From Isoetes taiwanensis (lineage: Eukaryota; Streptophyta; Lycopodiopsida; Isoetales; Isoetaceae): DNA of 64,000 bases. The notes beneath the pieces are model-generated. The model made no database searches and was not told where the DNA came from. It saw nothing but the letters and a program-made list of their open reading frames with translations. A program made the position numbers and the translations under genes. Numbering within the stretch: position 1 is the stretch's first letter; each line of letters begins with the position of its first letter. Shown in pieces: positions 12,090-23,059 of the stretch. The stretch lies in contig JAJEKV010000036.1 in the NCBI GenBank assembly GCA_021234155.1, positions 13,343,426 through 13,407,425 of the forward strand, in the 5' to 3' direction.

Positions 12090-12320
12090 TAAGTACGTGG
12101 CCAAAAAAGTGCACCAGATCTAGAGTCCGACAGACTGTTGCAGGACGTGGTTTACCTAATCAAGGACTTGAACTTGAAGCATAAATGGATTGAAGGGCAG
12201 AGATACGCGTGCCATTTTCTCAACACATGCACGTTCTGCAGTTTCTCGCCTGTTATATAACTCCTGCATGCATATTAAGAGACCAATACAAGGGGAGCTT
12301 CTGTTGAGATCCCAACAGGT
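12090..12320 (+). promoter_or_regulatory. Promoter of the desiccation-related gene
   Basis: A TATA-like TTATATAA lies at 12,253-12,260, about 60 bases before the ATG. Two ACGTGG cores of ABA-response elements lie at 12,095-12,100 (in TACGTGGC) and 12,145-12,150 (in GACGTGGT). An RY-type CATGCA occurs at 12,267-12,272. Seed- and drought-responsive plant promoters typically combine ABRE and RY motifs. That this gene is ABA- or dehydration-responsive is inference from motif presence. Confidence 0.55.
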
Positions 12321-13558
12321 ATGAAGGCCCTGCTCTTGATCGTATGCTGGTTTGCATGGATAATTGCTGGGAGTATTTCTTCAGCTCAATACGTCCAATT
12401 GATTCAGCACGATCAGACACATGATCGGCTTCAGAAGCTTTCATGGGCAGATGAAATGAAGAAGATTTGCGGTTGCAAACGAATGCCCAGTTCATTTGTT
12501 CCAGGAAAAGACGCCACACATCTGGATCTGGCACTGGCACAGTTTTCATCAAATCTGGAGGCTTTGGAAGCAGAGTTCTTCTTATATGGAGCACTGGGAT
12601 ATGGGCTGTCTAAGGTAAATCCAACGGTGGCAGTTGGGCCCGAGCCAATAGGAGCGCAGAGAGCAAATCTGGACCCTTTGGTGAGAGATGTGATAGCCCA
12701 ATTTGCGTTCCAAGAAGTTGGCCATCTAAGGTACAAACTGATACAAGTTTTGTTTTCTGGTATTGTTTAAAAAACCATTCTATTCTATTCTATTCTATTC
12801 TATTCTATTCTTATCTGGTGATGTAAAATTGCAGAGCCATTAGAGACAGCATGAAGGTAAAAAGCCTGGAGAAGCCGCAGCTAGATTTGAGCATTAATGT
12901 ATGGGCCAAAACTATGAACAAAGCAGTGGGGGAGATACTGGAGCCCCCATTCAACCCATATGCAAACAGCATCAACTACATGCTTGCATGCTACATGATA
13001 CCATACGTTGGAGCCAACGCATATGTAGCAGCCAATCCTCTCCTAACTGGATCCTCAGCCAAAAGGGTATGTAAAACTACATGAACTTGTGAACATAAGT
13101 TATATGTTATATACACCTTGCATTAACTTGTTTTTTTTTTTCTTCTTCTTCTTTAGTTAGTTGCAGGTCTGCTAGGAGTTGAAGCAGGGCAGGATGCCAT
13201 TATCAGGGCTTACCTCTACTCTAAAAAGGATATGAAAGTGGAACCTTATAGATACACTATTGCCGAGATGACTGCTAAGCTTTCGAGTTTTCGTGGTATG
13301 ATAGATCGTACGCCAGAACTGAATGATGAAGGGATTGTAGTTTCAAAGGAATTGGGAGCTGAAGGATTAATTGGTGGAAATATTCTGGCTGGTGATAGCT
13401 ACTCCCTAACTTATTCTCGGACCCCTGACCAGGTCCTTGGGATTGTTTATGGAAATGGCAGACCCGATTGCCCTGGTGGGTTTTATCCTTCTGGTGCTGT
13501 GGGGGTTATTGCTCGCAGTTTCAAAAAGATTCACCATTCAGACTGCCCTCCTCCTTGA
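12321..13558 (+). CDS. Desiccation-related protein, ferritin-like (PCC13-62 type)
   Basis: The three exons are 12,321-12,730, 12,835-13,066 and 13,157-13,558. All junctions are GT-AG (AAG|GTACAA, TGCAG|AG, AGG|GTATGT, TTTAG|TT), giving 347 residues with no internal stop. Residues 1-22 form a signal peptide ending ISSA before QYVQLIQHDQ, so the product is probably secreted. The ferritin-like core shows DLALAQFSSNLEALEAEFF, FQEVGHLRAI across the first junction, FNPYANSINYMLACYMIPYV, LLGVEAGQDAIIR and a C-terminal GNILAGDSYSLTYSRTPDQV and PGGFYPSGAVG. This order matches plant desiccation-related proteins of the Craterostigma PCC13-62 family. Their biochemical role is unclear; they accumulate during drying. 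The start fits the signal peptide and the TATA position. Confidence 0.92.
12778..12811. repeat. (TTCTA)n microsatellite in intron 1
   Basis: About seven ATTCT/TTCTA pentamers lie within the first intron of the desiccation-related gene. The same pentamer forms a LINE tail at 24,871-24,890 on the opposite strand, so this could be the tail of an eroded insertion. That link is inference. Confidence 0.85.
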
Positions 13559-15360
13559 TTTGTTTTTTGCATTGCAGAAATGTGCAATTCAATCTTCAAA
13601 AAGTTTCTTTTCTTTGTATGAATATACAACAAGAAGGTGCTAAGGCACTATTGATTGTTCCAATGCCATATGAAGACAACAAGGTTAAAAGACTTGTAAA
13701 GTATAATAATGCCGAATCTCTGATAATCCATCTAACTTACAGCCTCTTCGCTATGGAACAGCAGCACACGATCGCTGTTTGAAGGCATTCTCTGTTTGCC
13801 TTAAAAATGGAACTCTCTGGAGCATAGTCTCTGTTTTCCTCAGGATCCTCGAGAATTTATGCATAGACTCACGCATTGGCACAACTCTTGGATATTCTGC
13901 AGAGATTTTGCTTCGCTCTTTGCTACTTCCAAATTTGATGTTGCATCCAAATTTGATGTTTAACAACGACATCCAGCTCTCTGCAAAAAACAGATGAATA
14001 GCCATAGCTTGCAAAAACAGAGGAATAGGTTGCAAAAACGGTAGCCATAAGTTGCAAAACAGAGGAAAAGCTATAGCTGCAACAAGGCCGAATTTCAGAG
14101 GCTTGAATTTCAGAGGTGAAATTGCCTCGCTGATGCTCATTACGCTGAATGGGCTCGCTGAATAAATGAGTTCTCTTGCGAGATTGTTGGGCTTTCAACA
14201 TCGCAATGTTATACTAAGCCATGATATAAATACATCTAATTAGTCTTCTTTTGTGGCCGCCAAGAAATAGAACACAAACAACCAATGGGACTGGATTTCA
14301 AGCAAGAACTCTGCACTTCAAAGCTCAAAAGCTCCACTCTGGGGCTGAAGATTCTTCAACAAAGGAGATAGGGAATTTGATCATAAAACATCGTTTGAAA
14401 TGTTTCTAGTTCCTTGAATAATTTACAAAAAATTTCAATTTAGTAGCTGGGCGAACTGAACCCCGGTGGAAGCGTAGCCTAGCAACAGATCGTGAAAAGG
14501 GGATTAAACTGTGGGGCGTTCTATCTACTACCTGGCTCTGCTTCATCGCCTGAATCATGAAAAGGGGATTAAACCATGGTTGGTTTCCAAAATTAGCAAG
14601 ACCTTATCTGCAACACATGCAAGAGAAAAGCTTATAAAACTAGAAAGACATGAACAAAAATAAATCTTAACAGAGAAACGTTATAAATCTGCTTCAGGGC
14701 CTCCGATCCGATAGCAAGCATGGCCTACCTCTGGATCAGGAGCCAAAAGATCATTCATAATGCCAGATCTTCGTTGAAACACGAAAAGAAAATGAGCCAA
14801 ACAGATATTCGTCCCTAAGCTAAGAATCATGCTGAATCAAGAAGAAAAATGGCAAAAGGAAGCCATAGCTATGGCAACGAGGCGCCATAGCTAGACCTCG
14901 ATGGCAGCATGACGAGGCGCATAGTCACAATAATAATGACTTTGGTTCCCAAAGGCACTATCTAATGATGAGTGCTCTAGGCGATTCCCGGGCGTTGGAT
15001 CTGGAAATATTTTCAGGCATATGCCCTCTGGGGCCATCCTAGCTCTACACCTCAGCGTGAGATGGGTCAAACGCTGAGGTGGCTCTATTTTCAAGGAGCT
15101 TTGACAACCATTGTCATACAACCCAATATCAGGTTGACCCCAAAATAGAATGCAGCTATTCTAATGCCCACGCCATAGATGGATGGAGCAAGCTGTGCCA
15201 CACGCTAGAAGGCATAAAAAGTTCATGCCTCACAATCAAAAAACTTAGTGATCCGTTTGAAGCCTGCGCCTTCAAGCCTCCATTGCAACTGTTCAGAAAC
15301 TTTGAGGCCCTCATTGCCACTGCCATCAGCCGAGATGCCCAAGCCAGGGGCTGCCATCCG
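13559..15360. other. 3' flank of the gene and non-genic sequence
   Basis: No further gene is seen. A short repeat of GTTGCAAAAACRG / GGAATAG type lies at 13,995-14,070. Two copies of an AAAAGGGGATTAAAC word lie near 14,495 and 14,560. Confidence 0.45.
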
Positions 15361-15374
15361 CAAGCACAAGGAAG

Positions 15375-15450
15375 AAAGAGGCCGGGGGATTCGAACCCCT
15401 GCGCATTGCGCAACTCCAAGCAACCCACCCGCCCTTAAAGGGCAGGGGCT
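15375..15450 (-). repeat. tRNA-like head, possible SINE
   Basis: On the minus strand the sequence reads GGTTCGAATCC (15,397-15,387), an exact match to the RNA polymerase III B box, followed by CCCGGCC. A G-rich upstream stretch (GGTGGGTTGCTTGGAG) lies where an A box would be, but the match is poor. No full cloverleaf is evident. A tRNA-derived SINE or decayed tRNA is more likely than a functional tRNA. Confidence 0.35.
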
Positions 15451-15771
15451 AATCCCATGCAAATATTAATGCAGATTTTAAGTTTACCAGTCTCTTGCTG
15501 CTTCTCCTTGGCCGGATTTGAAGAAAAGCTCTCACAAATGAACAAAAAACCTTTACCTTCAAGCTATGGCGATGTAGGTCTGGAATAAAGAAGCGCAAAC
15601 TACATGCCTGCTTCCGCCTCCTGCAACAGTGCTCCAGCGCATCACATCTTCCAAATCCGGCCAGGAAAACCTTCTACTTTCGGGCTCCTGCATCAGGCCC
15701 ATGAAATGCAACCTAATGAAGAAAACCCTAATTACCTTCTAAAACCGAGCTGTATCAAGCCATGGGCTTCT

Positions 15772-18041
15772 GGCCACAAAACTTGGTCCCTAGGGCAATG
15801 TCGACGTTCTCAGTCCATTGGCGAGACGAGATCACGCTTCCAGAGGGAAGTTGCCCGTCCGCCCGCTGTGGCCTTCGGGAGAGGACTTTTTGGGCGGCCG
15901 CTTCGGTGGTTTTAGGGTCCGTGCTCAAGGCCAACACCCCCCTTTACCTCAAGACACAAATAAGAAGGTCCTAGTCAAATCGACAAGGATAGAGCCTCCA
16001 AACGTAAACCCTATGAGTTGCCGTTCTCTAGCAGGGTTTGCATTTTGGGTGCCGAAGTTTTGGTCTTTTGCACTTGGGGCGGGGGCGATCACATGCAGCT
16101 TGAGAACGCTGAAGCAAGGGGAATTGATGGAATGGAGTTTGGACTGTACTCCTCCCGCTAAGGCGGTTAGAAGTCAAGGCCCGCTTTTGCAAGAGCAAGA
16201 CATTCGTAAATTCGTAATTAATGCATAGTACGGACTTAAATTCTGATTTTTGTCACTAGCTTCCTAAGTCATCGCCAACATACAGCCAACTTTCAAAAAT
16301 TTTGGATAAGGTTTAGATCAAATAGTTTGCATTAGAACGGTCCGGCAGCTCGTTGTTGGGCAGAAATGAAATGGCACACTTGCCCAAGTCAAACAAGGCC
16401 GCAAGGCCTCCTCATTAGAGGGAGAGTCTCGAACCCGTGAGGCGAGCCCCAAAAGCTTCCCCGGCGGCACCTTTCTTCGCAAGGCCTCCGCGGGGGCGAC
16501 GCTAAAGACCACACTCCCGGATCTCGGTTCCGATCCCAATCGTGAATCCTTTGTTCAAGGAACCCGGTCCTAGAAGGTCCAAAAATCCAACATCCATCCG
16601 GAGAACATATCAAACCGCTGGCGCCCCGGCAGCGATGGTGTAGAAACCAAAGTGTTTTGTCGTTCGGACATTAAGCGAGGTTCAAATGGCGATTCGACTT
16701 CGCCACATCGTCCTAATGCCAAAATTACCCTAAGGACCAAGTTACACCTGGCCATTTTTGCAAAAGAAAGAAACACTTACGCCCTACATTGCAAAGATTT
16801 CAAATACCACCTCCTAGGCCAATCGACCACGAGTGTGTTGCACGTGAGATAGTTTGGCGCTTCTTTCGAAGGGGGTGGGCTTCGCCACAAAACTTGGTCC
16901 CTAGGGCAATGTCGACGCTTTGAGTCCATTGGCGAGACGGATCACGGTTCCGGAGAGGGAAGTTGCCTATCCGGCCGCCGTGGACTTCGGAGAGGACTTT
17001 TGGGCAAGCCGCCTCGGGTGGTTTTTAGGTCCGCGTTTCAAGCGTCCAACACCCCCTACGCCAAGACACAACAACGCCCTAGTCAAATCGACAAGGATAG
17101 AGCCTCCAAACGTAAACCCTATGAGTTGCCGTGTTCTAGCAGGGTTTGCGCGCTTTGGGTGCCGAAGTTTTGGTCTTTTGCATTTGGGACGGGCCGATCA
17201 CATGCGCTTGAGAACGCCAAGCAAGGGGAACTGACGGAATGGAGTTTGGACCCAGTACTCCTCCCGTTGTGGCGCTTAGAAGTCAAGGCCCGCTTTTGCG
17301 TAAGAGCAAAGACATTCGTGAATTCGTAATTAATGTATAGTACGGACTTAAATTCTGATTTTTTGTCAGCCTAGCTTCCTAAGTCATCGCCAACATACGG
17401 GCCAACTTTCAAAAAATTTTGGATAAGGTTTAGATCAAATAGTTTGCATTAGAACGGTCCGGGCAGCCTTTGTTGTTGGGCAACCGAGCCGCACACTTGC
17501 CCAAGTCAAACAAGGCCGGGACCTTGCAAGGCCTCCCTCATTAGAGGGAGAGTCTCAACCCCGTGAGGCGAGCCCCAAAAGCTTCCCAAGGCAGCCTTTC
17601 CTGGCAAAGACTCAGGCGGGGGCGACGCTAAAGACCACACTCCCGGATCTCTGTTCCTCCGTGATCCGACCGTTGAATCCTTTGTTCAAGGAACCTGGTC
17701 CGAAGGTCCAAAAATCCAACATCCGGCCCCGAGAACATATCAAATCATGAAGCGCCCCGCGGGCGACAAGGTGTAGAAACCAAAGTGTTTTATCGTTCTG
17801 GACATTATGAGGTTCAAATGGCGACTTGACTTCGCCACATCGTCCTAATGCCAAAATTACCCTAGGGACCAAGTTACACGGTCATTTTTGCAAAAGAAAG
17901 AAACACTTACGCCCTACATTGCAGTATTCAGCAGCCACCTCCTAGGCCAATTGACTACGAGTGTGTTGCATATGAGATAGTTTGGCGCTTCTTCGAGAAG
18001 GGGTGGGCTTCTGGCCACAAAACTTGGTCCCTAGGGCAATG
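15772..18041. repeat. Tandem ~1.12 kb repeat array, copies A, B and start of C
   Basis: Each monomer begins (G/C)GCCACAAAACTTGGTCC, continues AGGGCAATGTCGACG and runs through TCGCCAACATAC, AACGGTCCGG and AAGTTACAC blocks. Copy A starts at 15,772, copy B at 16,883 and copy C at 18,013. Monomer lengths are therefore about 1,111 and 1,130 bases. Copy C is cut after 29 bases by the inserted element at 18,042-21,043. Short frames exist in several phases but none is conserved as protein between copies, so I read this as non-coding tandem repeat. Confidence 0.9.
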
Positions 18042-18539
18042 AAGCACAATTTCATTATAATGGGAAAATTTTTAGTAAACTGGAATTTTTTTATTTTGGG
18101 GGTTGTATAGACCTTATGCAGGGGTTGAGTACCCTGTATCATAGACCTTATGCAGGGGTTGTATACACCACCATGAAATATTTAGAAAACATATTTACTC
18201 GGTATCATACACCTTCTGCATGTGTTAGGTACACAGGTATGACACCCATGTATCATACATATATTTTTAAGATACATGAATAGATTTATAGACCTTTCAT
18301 AGTGTATGATACACGTGAGTAGTACACATGTATCATACATATGTTTATAGTATACAAGCCTCAACCAGCCTTACATCCTTCTTTGGCAATCAAATAAATG
18401 CACCTACCGCTTCACCAATGTTATCTCGCACCCCAAAGATATGATTGGAAGTTCAATAGGCACCACATATTTCGTGATCTCTCATTGCTACATTCAATGG
18501 ATCAACATCCTTGCCATGAAGGGTGGCTCTTTTACCCCA

Positions 18540-19160
18540 AATGGCATGTATAATTGCCCTCGTTGGCGCCCCCCCAAATGGCTCCATGGGGGTGCCCCCT
18601 GGGTATACCTGCCCCCCCCTCCCCTCCCCTCCCCCCAACCCCCATTTGGGGGTATATATACCCCTAGCAACTAACCAAAATGGGGGTATACCAGCCTCCT
18701 CCTCCCCCACCCCACCACCACCCCCCCAATGAGCCATTTGGGGTATACCTACCCCAAAATTTAAAAAAAAAAAAAAAAAAAATAAAAAAAAAAAAAAAAA
18801 AAAAATTGGCGGATGCAAATGGCGCCATGGCGCCATTTATGGCGCCATTTGCATCCTCAAGGTGCCATGTGGGGGTATATCTGCCCCCCATGGCACCCCC
18901 AAATGGCACCATTTGAGGGGTATACCGCCCCCCTCGGCACCCCCAAATGGCCATGGAGCCATTTGAGGGCTCCAAATGGCACCCCAAATTGCTCCATAGC
19001 TCCATTTGTGGGGTATACCTACCCCCTCTGGCACCCTCCAAATGGCGCCATTTGGGTGGTATACCTGCCCCTGGCACCCCCCAAATGGCTTTTCATGAAG
19101 CTATTTGAGGGCTCCAAATGGCGCCCAAATGGCTCCATTTGGATGTATACATGTGATGAA
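18540..19160. repeat. GGTATACC / CCAAATGGC minisatellite inside the 3.0 kb element
   Basis: Repeated units contain GGGGTATACC, runs of C, GGCACCCCC and AAATGGC. They are arranged irregularly with both orientations interleaved. Two long A-tracts (about 18,759-18,805) interrupt the array. Confidence 0.8.
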
Positions 19161-20305
19161 TGGCTCTAACAAAAAAGACGATGCATATTGAAAAACTTAC
19201 CGATATGGTGGTCACCATTTTGGTGAAAAACTATCGGGCGACCGGAGTATATGGATCTTGTAAGAATATTGCGGCCAAAAAGAAGCCCCTAAAAACCCCT
19301 GTGCAAAAACTAATGTTACCTGAAAATAAATGACTGCAAGAAGCCGCCTAGAAGTGCCAATCGGTATGGAACCATCGAAGACCCTGCATCCGCCTATAGA
19401 AGGATCTATACAAGCGCCTAAAGAAATGATATGTCGAGCAGCAACAACAAATTTGGGATTTCAAATTTTGAATTTCAAATTTGGGCGGGAGGGCTTTCAA
19501 ATTTGGGCGGGCGGAGGGGTTTCAAATTTGGGCGGGCATTTTTAAATTTACGCTCGCCTTCCACGAGCTTCGCCATACCCACCCGCCAACAAGAACCTAC
19601 ATTCCGCTGCTTCCCTGCTGCGCGACTACTGCCGCCAAACCGCTGCCACGGCGCCGCTACTAGATGGCCTATTGGACCTAGCGCCCGGGTAACTAGATGG
19701 CCTAGATGGCCTAGCACCTTTACATCCCGCCTGCTTAGCGCCGCCTACATCCCCGCTTCACAACTGCGATCACATCAAATTTCGATTTGCCGGCGCTCGC
19801 CGCTAGATGGCCCATTGAGCTTTGAGCGCCAACGCCAAATAAGCTGCCTAGATGGCCTGGCTTTAGTGCCGGTCGCCAACGCTTAACGCCTTTGTTTTTT
19901 CATCACTCTAGACACTAAAGATATCAAGAATCATGAAGGCAAGTCTCCAAGGCAAAGGTAGGTCTTCTTTTTACTTGATTTTTTAGTTTTCCTAGTCAAA
20001 TAGCACCAGCTTGAATATATGTTTGTTTGATGCATATTGAGGATGCAAATGGCATGCATCCTTAGCATGATCTGCTTTTATTAAATGCATGTTGAGGAAT
20101 GCAAAGGGCGCCATGGTGCCATTTGCATTCATCACCATGCATTTGGTCCAGATATGTTATATCAAATGCATGCCGTGGATGCCTCATCATGTTTGAAATG
20201 GCACCTTGAGGATGCAAATGGCATGGCCCATTTGCACTCAAGCAAACACCAAAAAAAAATTCAAAAAAGAATTTCCTTTTTTTTTTTTTTGAATTTTTTT
20301 TTTTT

Positions 20306-20339
20306 GGGTGCAAATGGCGCCATGGCGCCATTTGCACCC
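20306..20339. repeat. Perfect 34-base palindrome
   Basis: The half-site GGGTGCAAATGGCGCCA is followed directly by its exact reverse complement. It is flanked by long T- and A-tracts. A related imperfect palindrome lies at 18,811-18,857. Confidence 0.9.
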
Positions 20340-21047
20340 CAACACCCCTTTTTTTTGGGGGGAAATTTTTTTGGGTGCTGGGGGTGTAAATGGCACCATG
20401 TTGCATCCTCAAGGTGCCATTTCCAAGCATATCTTGAGGATGCAAATGGCGCCATGGCCATTTGCATTCACTAGCATGCAAAAAAATATGTTGAGGATGC
20501 ATTCACCAAAGATGCATTTGGTCCGCTATAGCAAATGCACGCTCGTGTATGCCAGAGATTTGTTGTGGAGTCACCTTCGTCCAGCTTGGTACCACTGAAG
20601 ATTTTAGTCACGATGAGTTCAAAATGCGGCTTACAACTTTGACGAAGAGGCATTTAGTGGGGCAGGATTTGACATTCTTATGAATGTTGGCAAAGAAAAG
20701 CATGATCCTACTAATGGCAGTGATTCAATTCAAAGAACAAATTTCAGATTTTAGCTTCATAAACAAATTTTCTTGATGTGTAAATTTGTCAATTTCAGAA
20801 GTTAATGATGCCCTTCTTCCTGTAAAATAGGTAAAACTTGCTAACTTAAGTTGCAGTATTTTTTTTTTTTGTTGTTTTTCCCCCCCTCTCTAATATTAAT
20901 GGCGCCAATAAATGGCACTTTAGATGCATTTTTTTTGCTAAATTGCGCCATAATTGCTCAAAAAATCGTCATAAAATGGATTAAAAAGGATTTTCATCCC
21001 TAATTGGAATCACGAAATTTCTCATTTTAATGAAATTGTGCTTAATG

Positions 21048-22665
21048 TCGACGTTCTGAGTCCATTGGCAGAGACAGATCACGGTTCCGGAGAGGGGAAG
21101 TTGCCCGTCCGTCGCCAGGGCCTTCGGGAGAGGACTTTTGGGGCAGCTGCTTCTGGGTGGTTTTTAGGGTCCGTGCTCTGGCGTCAACACCCCCCCTCTA
21201 GCGCAAGGTCCTAGTCAAATCTGACAAGGATAGAGCCTCCGAAACGTAAACCCTATGAGTTGCCAGGTTCTAGCAGGGTTTGCGTTTTGGGTGCCGAGTT
21301 TTGGTCTTTTGCACTTGGGACGTGGCCGATCACATGCAGTTGAGAACACGAAGCAAGGGGAACTGACGGAATGGAGTTTGGACCTGTACTCCTCCCGTTG
21401 TGGCAGTTAGAAGTCAAGGCCCGCTTTTGCAGTAGCAAGACATTCGTAAATTCGTAATTAATGCATAGTACGGACTTAAATTCTGATTTTTTGTCAGCTA
21501 GCTTCCTAAGTCATCGCCAACATACAGGCCAACTTTCAAAAATTTTGGATAAGGTTTAGATCAAATAGTTTGCATTAGAACGGTCCGGCAGCTTTTGTTG
21601 TTGGGCAACCGAAAGCCGGCACACTTGCCCAAGTCAAACAAGGCCAGGACCATGCAAGGCCTCCTCATTAGAGGGGAGAGTCTGAACCCCAGGAGGCGAG
21701 CCCCAAAAAGCTTCCCGAGGCAGCCTTTCTTTCTCGGCAAATCACGGGGCGTCGCTAAAGACCACACTCCCGGATCTCGGTTCCCGTATCCGACCGTTGA
21801 ATCCTTTGTTCAAGGAACCTGGTCCTAGAAGGTCCAAAAAAATCCAACATCCATCCGGGAGAACATATCAAACCGCGAAGCGTCCTGCAGGCGACAGTGT
21901 AGAAACCAAAGTGTTTTGTCGTTCGGACATTGCGGAGGCTCCGAAATGGCGATTCGACTTCGCCACATCGTCCGGAATGCCAAAATTACCCTAAGGACCA
22001 AGTTACACGGTCATTTTTGCAAAAGAAAGAAACACTTACGCCCTACATTGCAGTATTCAGCGCCACCTCCTAGGCCAATCGACTACGAGTGTGTTGCACG
22101 TGAGATAGTTTGGCGCTTCTTCGAGAAGGGGTGGGCTTCTGGCCACAAAACTTGGTCCCTAGGGCAATGTCGACGTTCTGAGTCCATTGGCAGAGACAGA
22201 TCACGGTTCCGGAGAGGGGAAGTTGCCTATCCGTCGCCAGGGACTTCGGGAGAGGACTTTTGGGCAAGCCGCCTCCGGTGGTTTTAGGGTCCGTGCTTTC
22301 TGGCCAACACCCCCCCACGCCAAGACAAGACCACAACGCGTCCTAGTCAAATCCGACAAGGATAGAGCCTCCTCAAACGTAAACCCTATGAGTTGCCGTG
22401 TTCTAGCGGTGGTTTGCGCTTTGGGTGCCGAAGTTTTGGTCTTTTGCACTTGGGACGTGGCGATCACATGCAGTTGAGAACGCTGAAGCAAGGGGAACTT
22501 ACTAATGCGGTTTGGACACAATACTCCTCCCGTTGTGGCGCTTAGAAGTCAAGGCCCGCTTTGCGGTAGCAAGACATTCGTAAATTCAGAATTAATGCAT
22601 AGTAACGGACTTAAATTCTGATTTTTTGTCGTCACTAGCTTCCTAAGTCATCGCCAACATACAGG
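21048..22665. repeat. Tandem ~1.12 kb repeat array, rest of copy C and truncated copy D
   Basis: Copy C resumes at TCGACG after the inserted element and runs to 22,140, making 1,122 bases in total. Copy D starts at 22,141 and stops near 22,665 within the TCGCCAACATACAGGC block. These copies match A and B in order and content. The array therefore held at least 3.5 monomers before the insertion. Confidence 0.88.
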
Positions 22666-22672
22666 CATGTTG

Positions 22673-22886
22673 AGATAAACTACATCTTCGCATGTTGGTA
22701 GGGTATTAGTTCTCATAGCAGGGGACAAAATTAAAAAAATATATATATATGTCGTCGTAACAAACGAACACGTAGCTACATATACTATTGGTGGAAACCT
22801 AACCTTTTTAAATCTAACAAAATAAAATTTTAAGATAAACTACATCTTTGCATGTTGGTAAGGTATTAGTTATCATAGCAGGTACG
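22673..22886. repeat. Direct repeat of ~55 bases
   Basis: The sequence GATAAACTACATCTT-GCATGTTGGTA-GGTATTAGTT-TCATAGCAGG occurs at about 22,673-22,722 and again at about 22,834-22,885, roughly 158 bases apart. Confidence 0.85.
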
Positions 22887-23059
22887 GTATTACTAGTTAT
22901 CATCATCGTATTATATACCTCATAGCTCAACGGATATACCACAAAACATTGAACATTCTCATGGTGGTATATTTCATAACTTTAACGGGTGTAACAAGTC
23001 AAATAAACCCCTATCCAGTTAAATAAACCCATGTATCAAGTGTACATGCATTCTATACT

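Larger units (their letters stand above)
18042..21043. mobile_element. 3.0 kb TIR element inserted in repeat copy C
   Basis: The left end is AAGCACAATTTCATTATAAT and the right end reads, in reverse complement, AAGCACAATTTCATTAAAAT. The near-perfect terminal inverted repeat is at least 21 bases. Both ends are flanked by AATG (18,038-18,041 and 21,044-21,047). Removing the element and one AATG restores the repeat word AGGGCAATGTCGACG found in the other copies, which proves insertion. No transposase is visible inside, so it is non-autonomous. The interior is low-complexity. It has GGTATACC plus CCAAATGGC minisatellite (18,540-19,160), poly-A tracts, three copies of TTTCAAATTTGGGCGGG (19,480-19,540) and GGCGCC palindromes (18,811-18,857; 20,306-20,339). 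The 4-bp duplication would suit a Sola-like superfamily, but this is not shown. Confidence 0.85.

Noticed and set aside
15079-15469. Overlapping frames on both strands around 15.1-15.5 kb
   Set aside because: Mutually antisense, no homology, and they overlap the tRNA-like head.
15604-17329. Several 100-136 residue frames in the 1.12 kb repeats
   Set aside because: Reading frames are not conserved between monomers, which differ by indels, so protein coding is unlikely.
18441-19169. Pro/Gly/Trp-rich frames on both strands
   Set aside because: Products of the GGTATACC/CCAAATGGC minisatellite.
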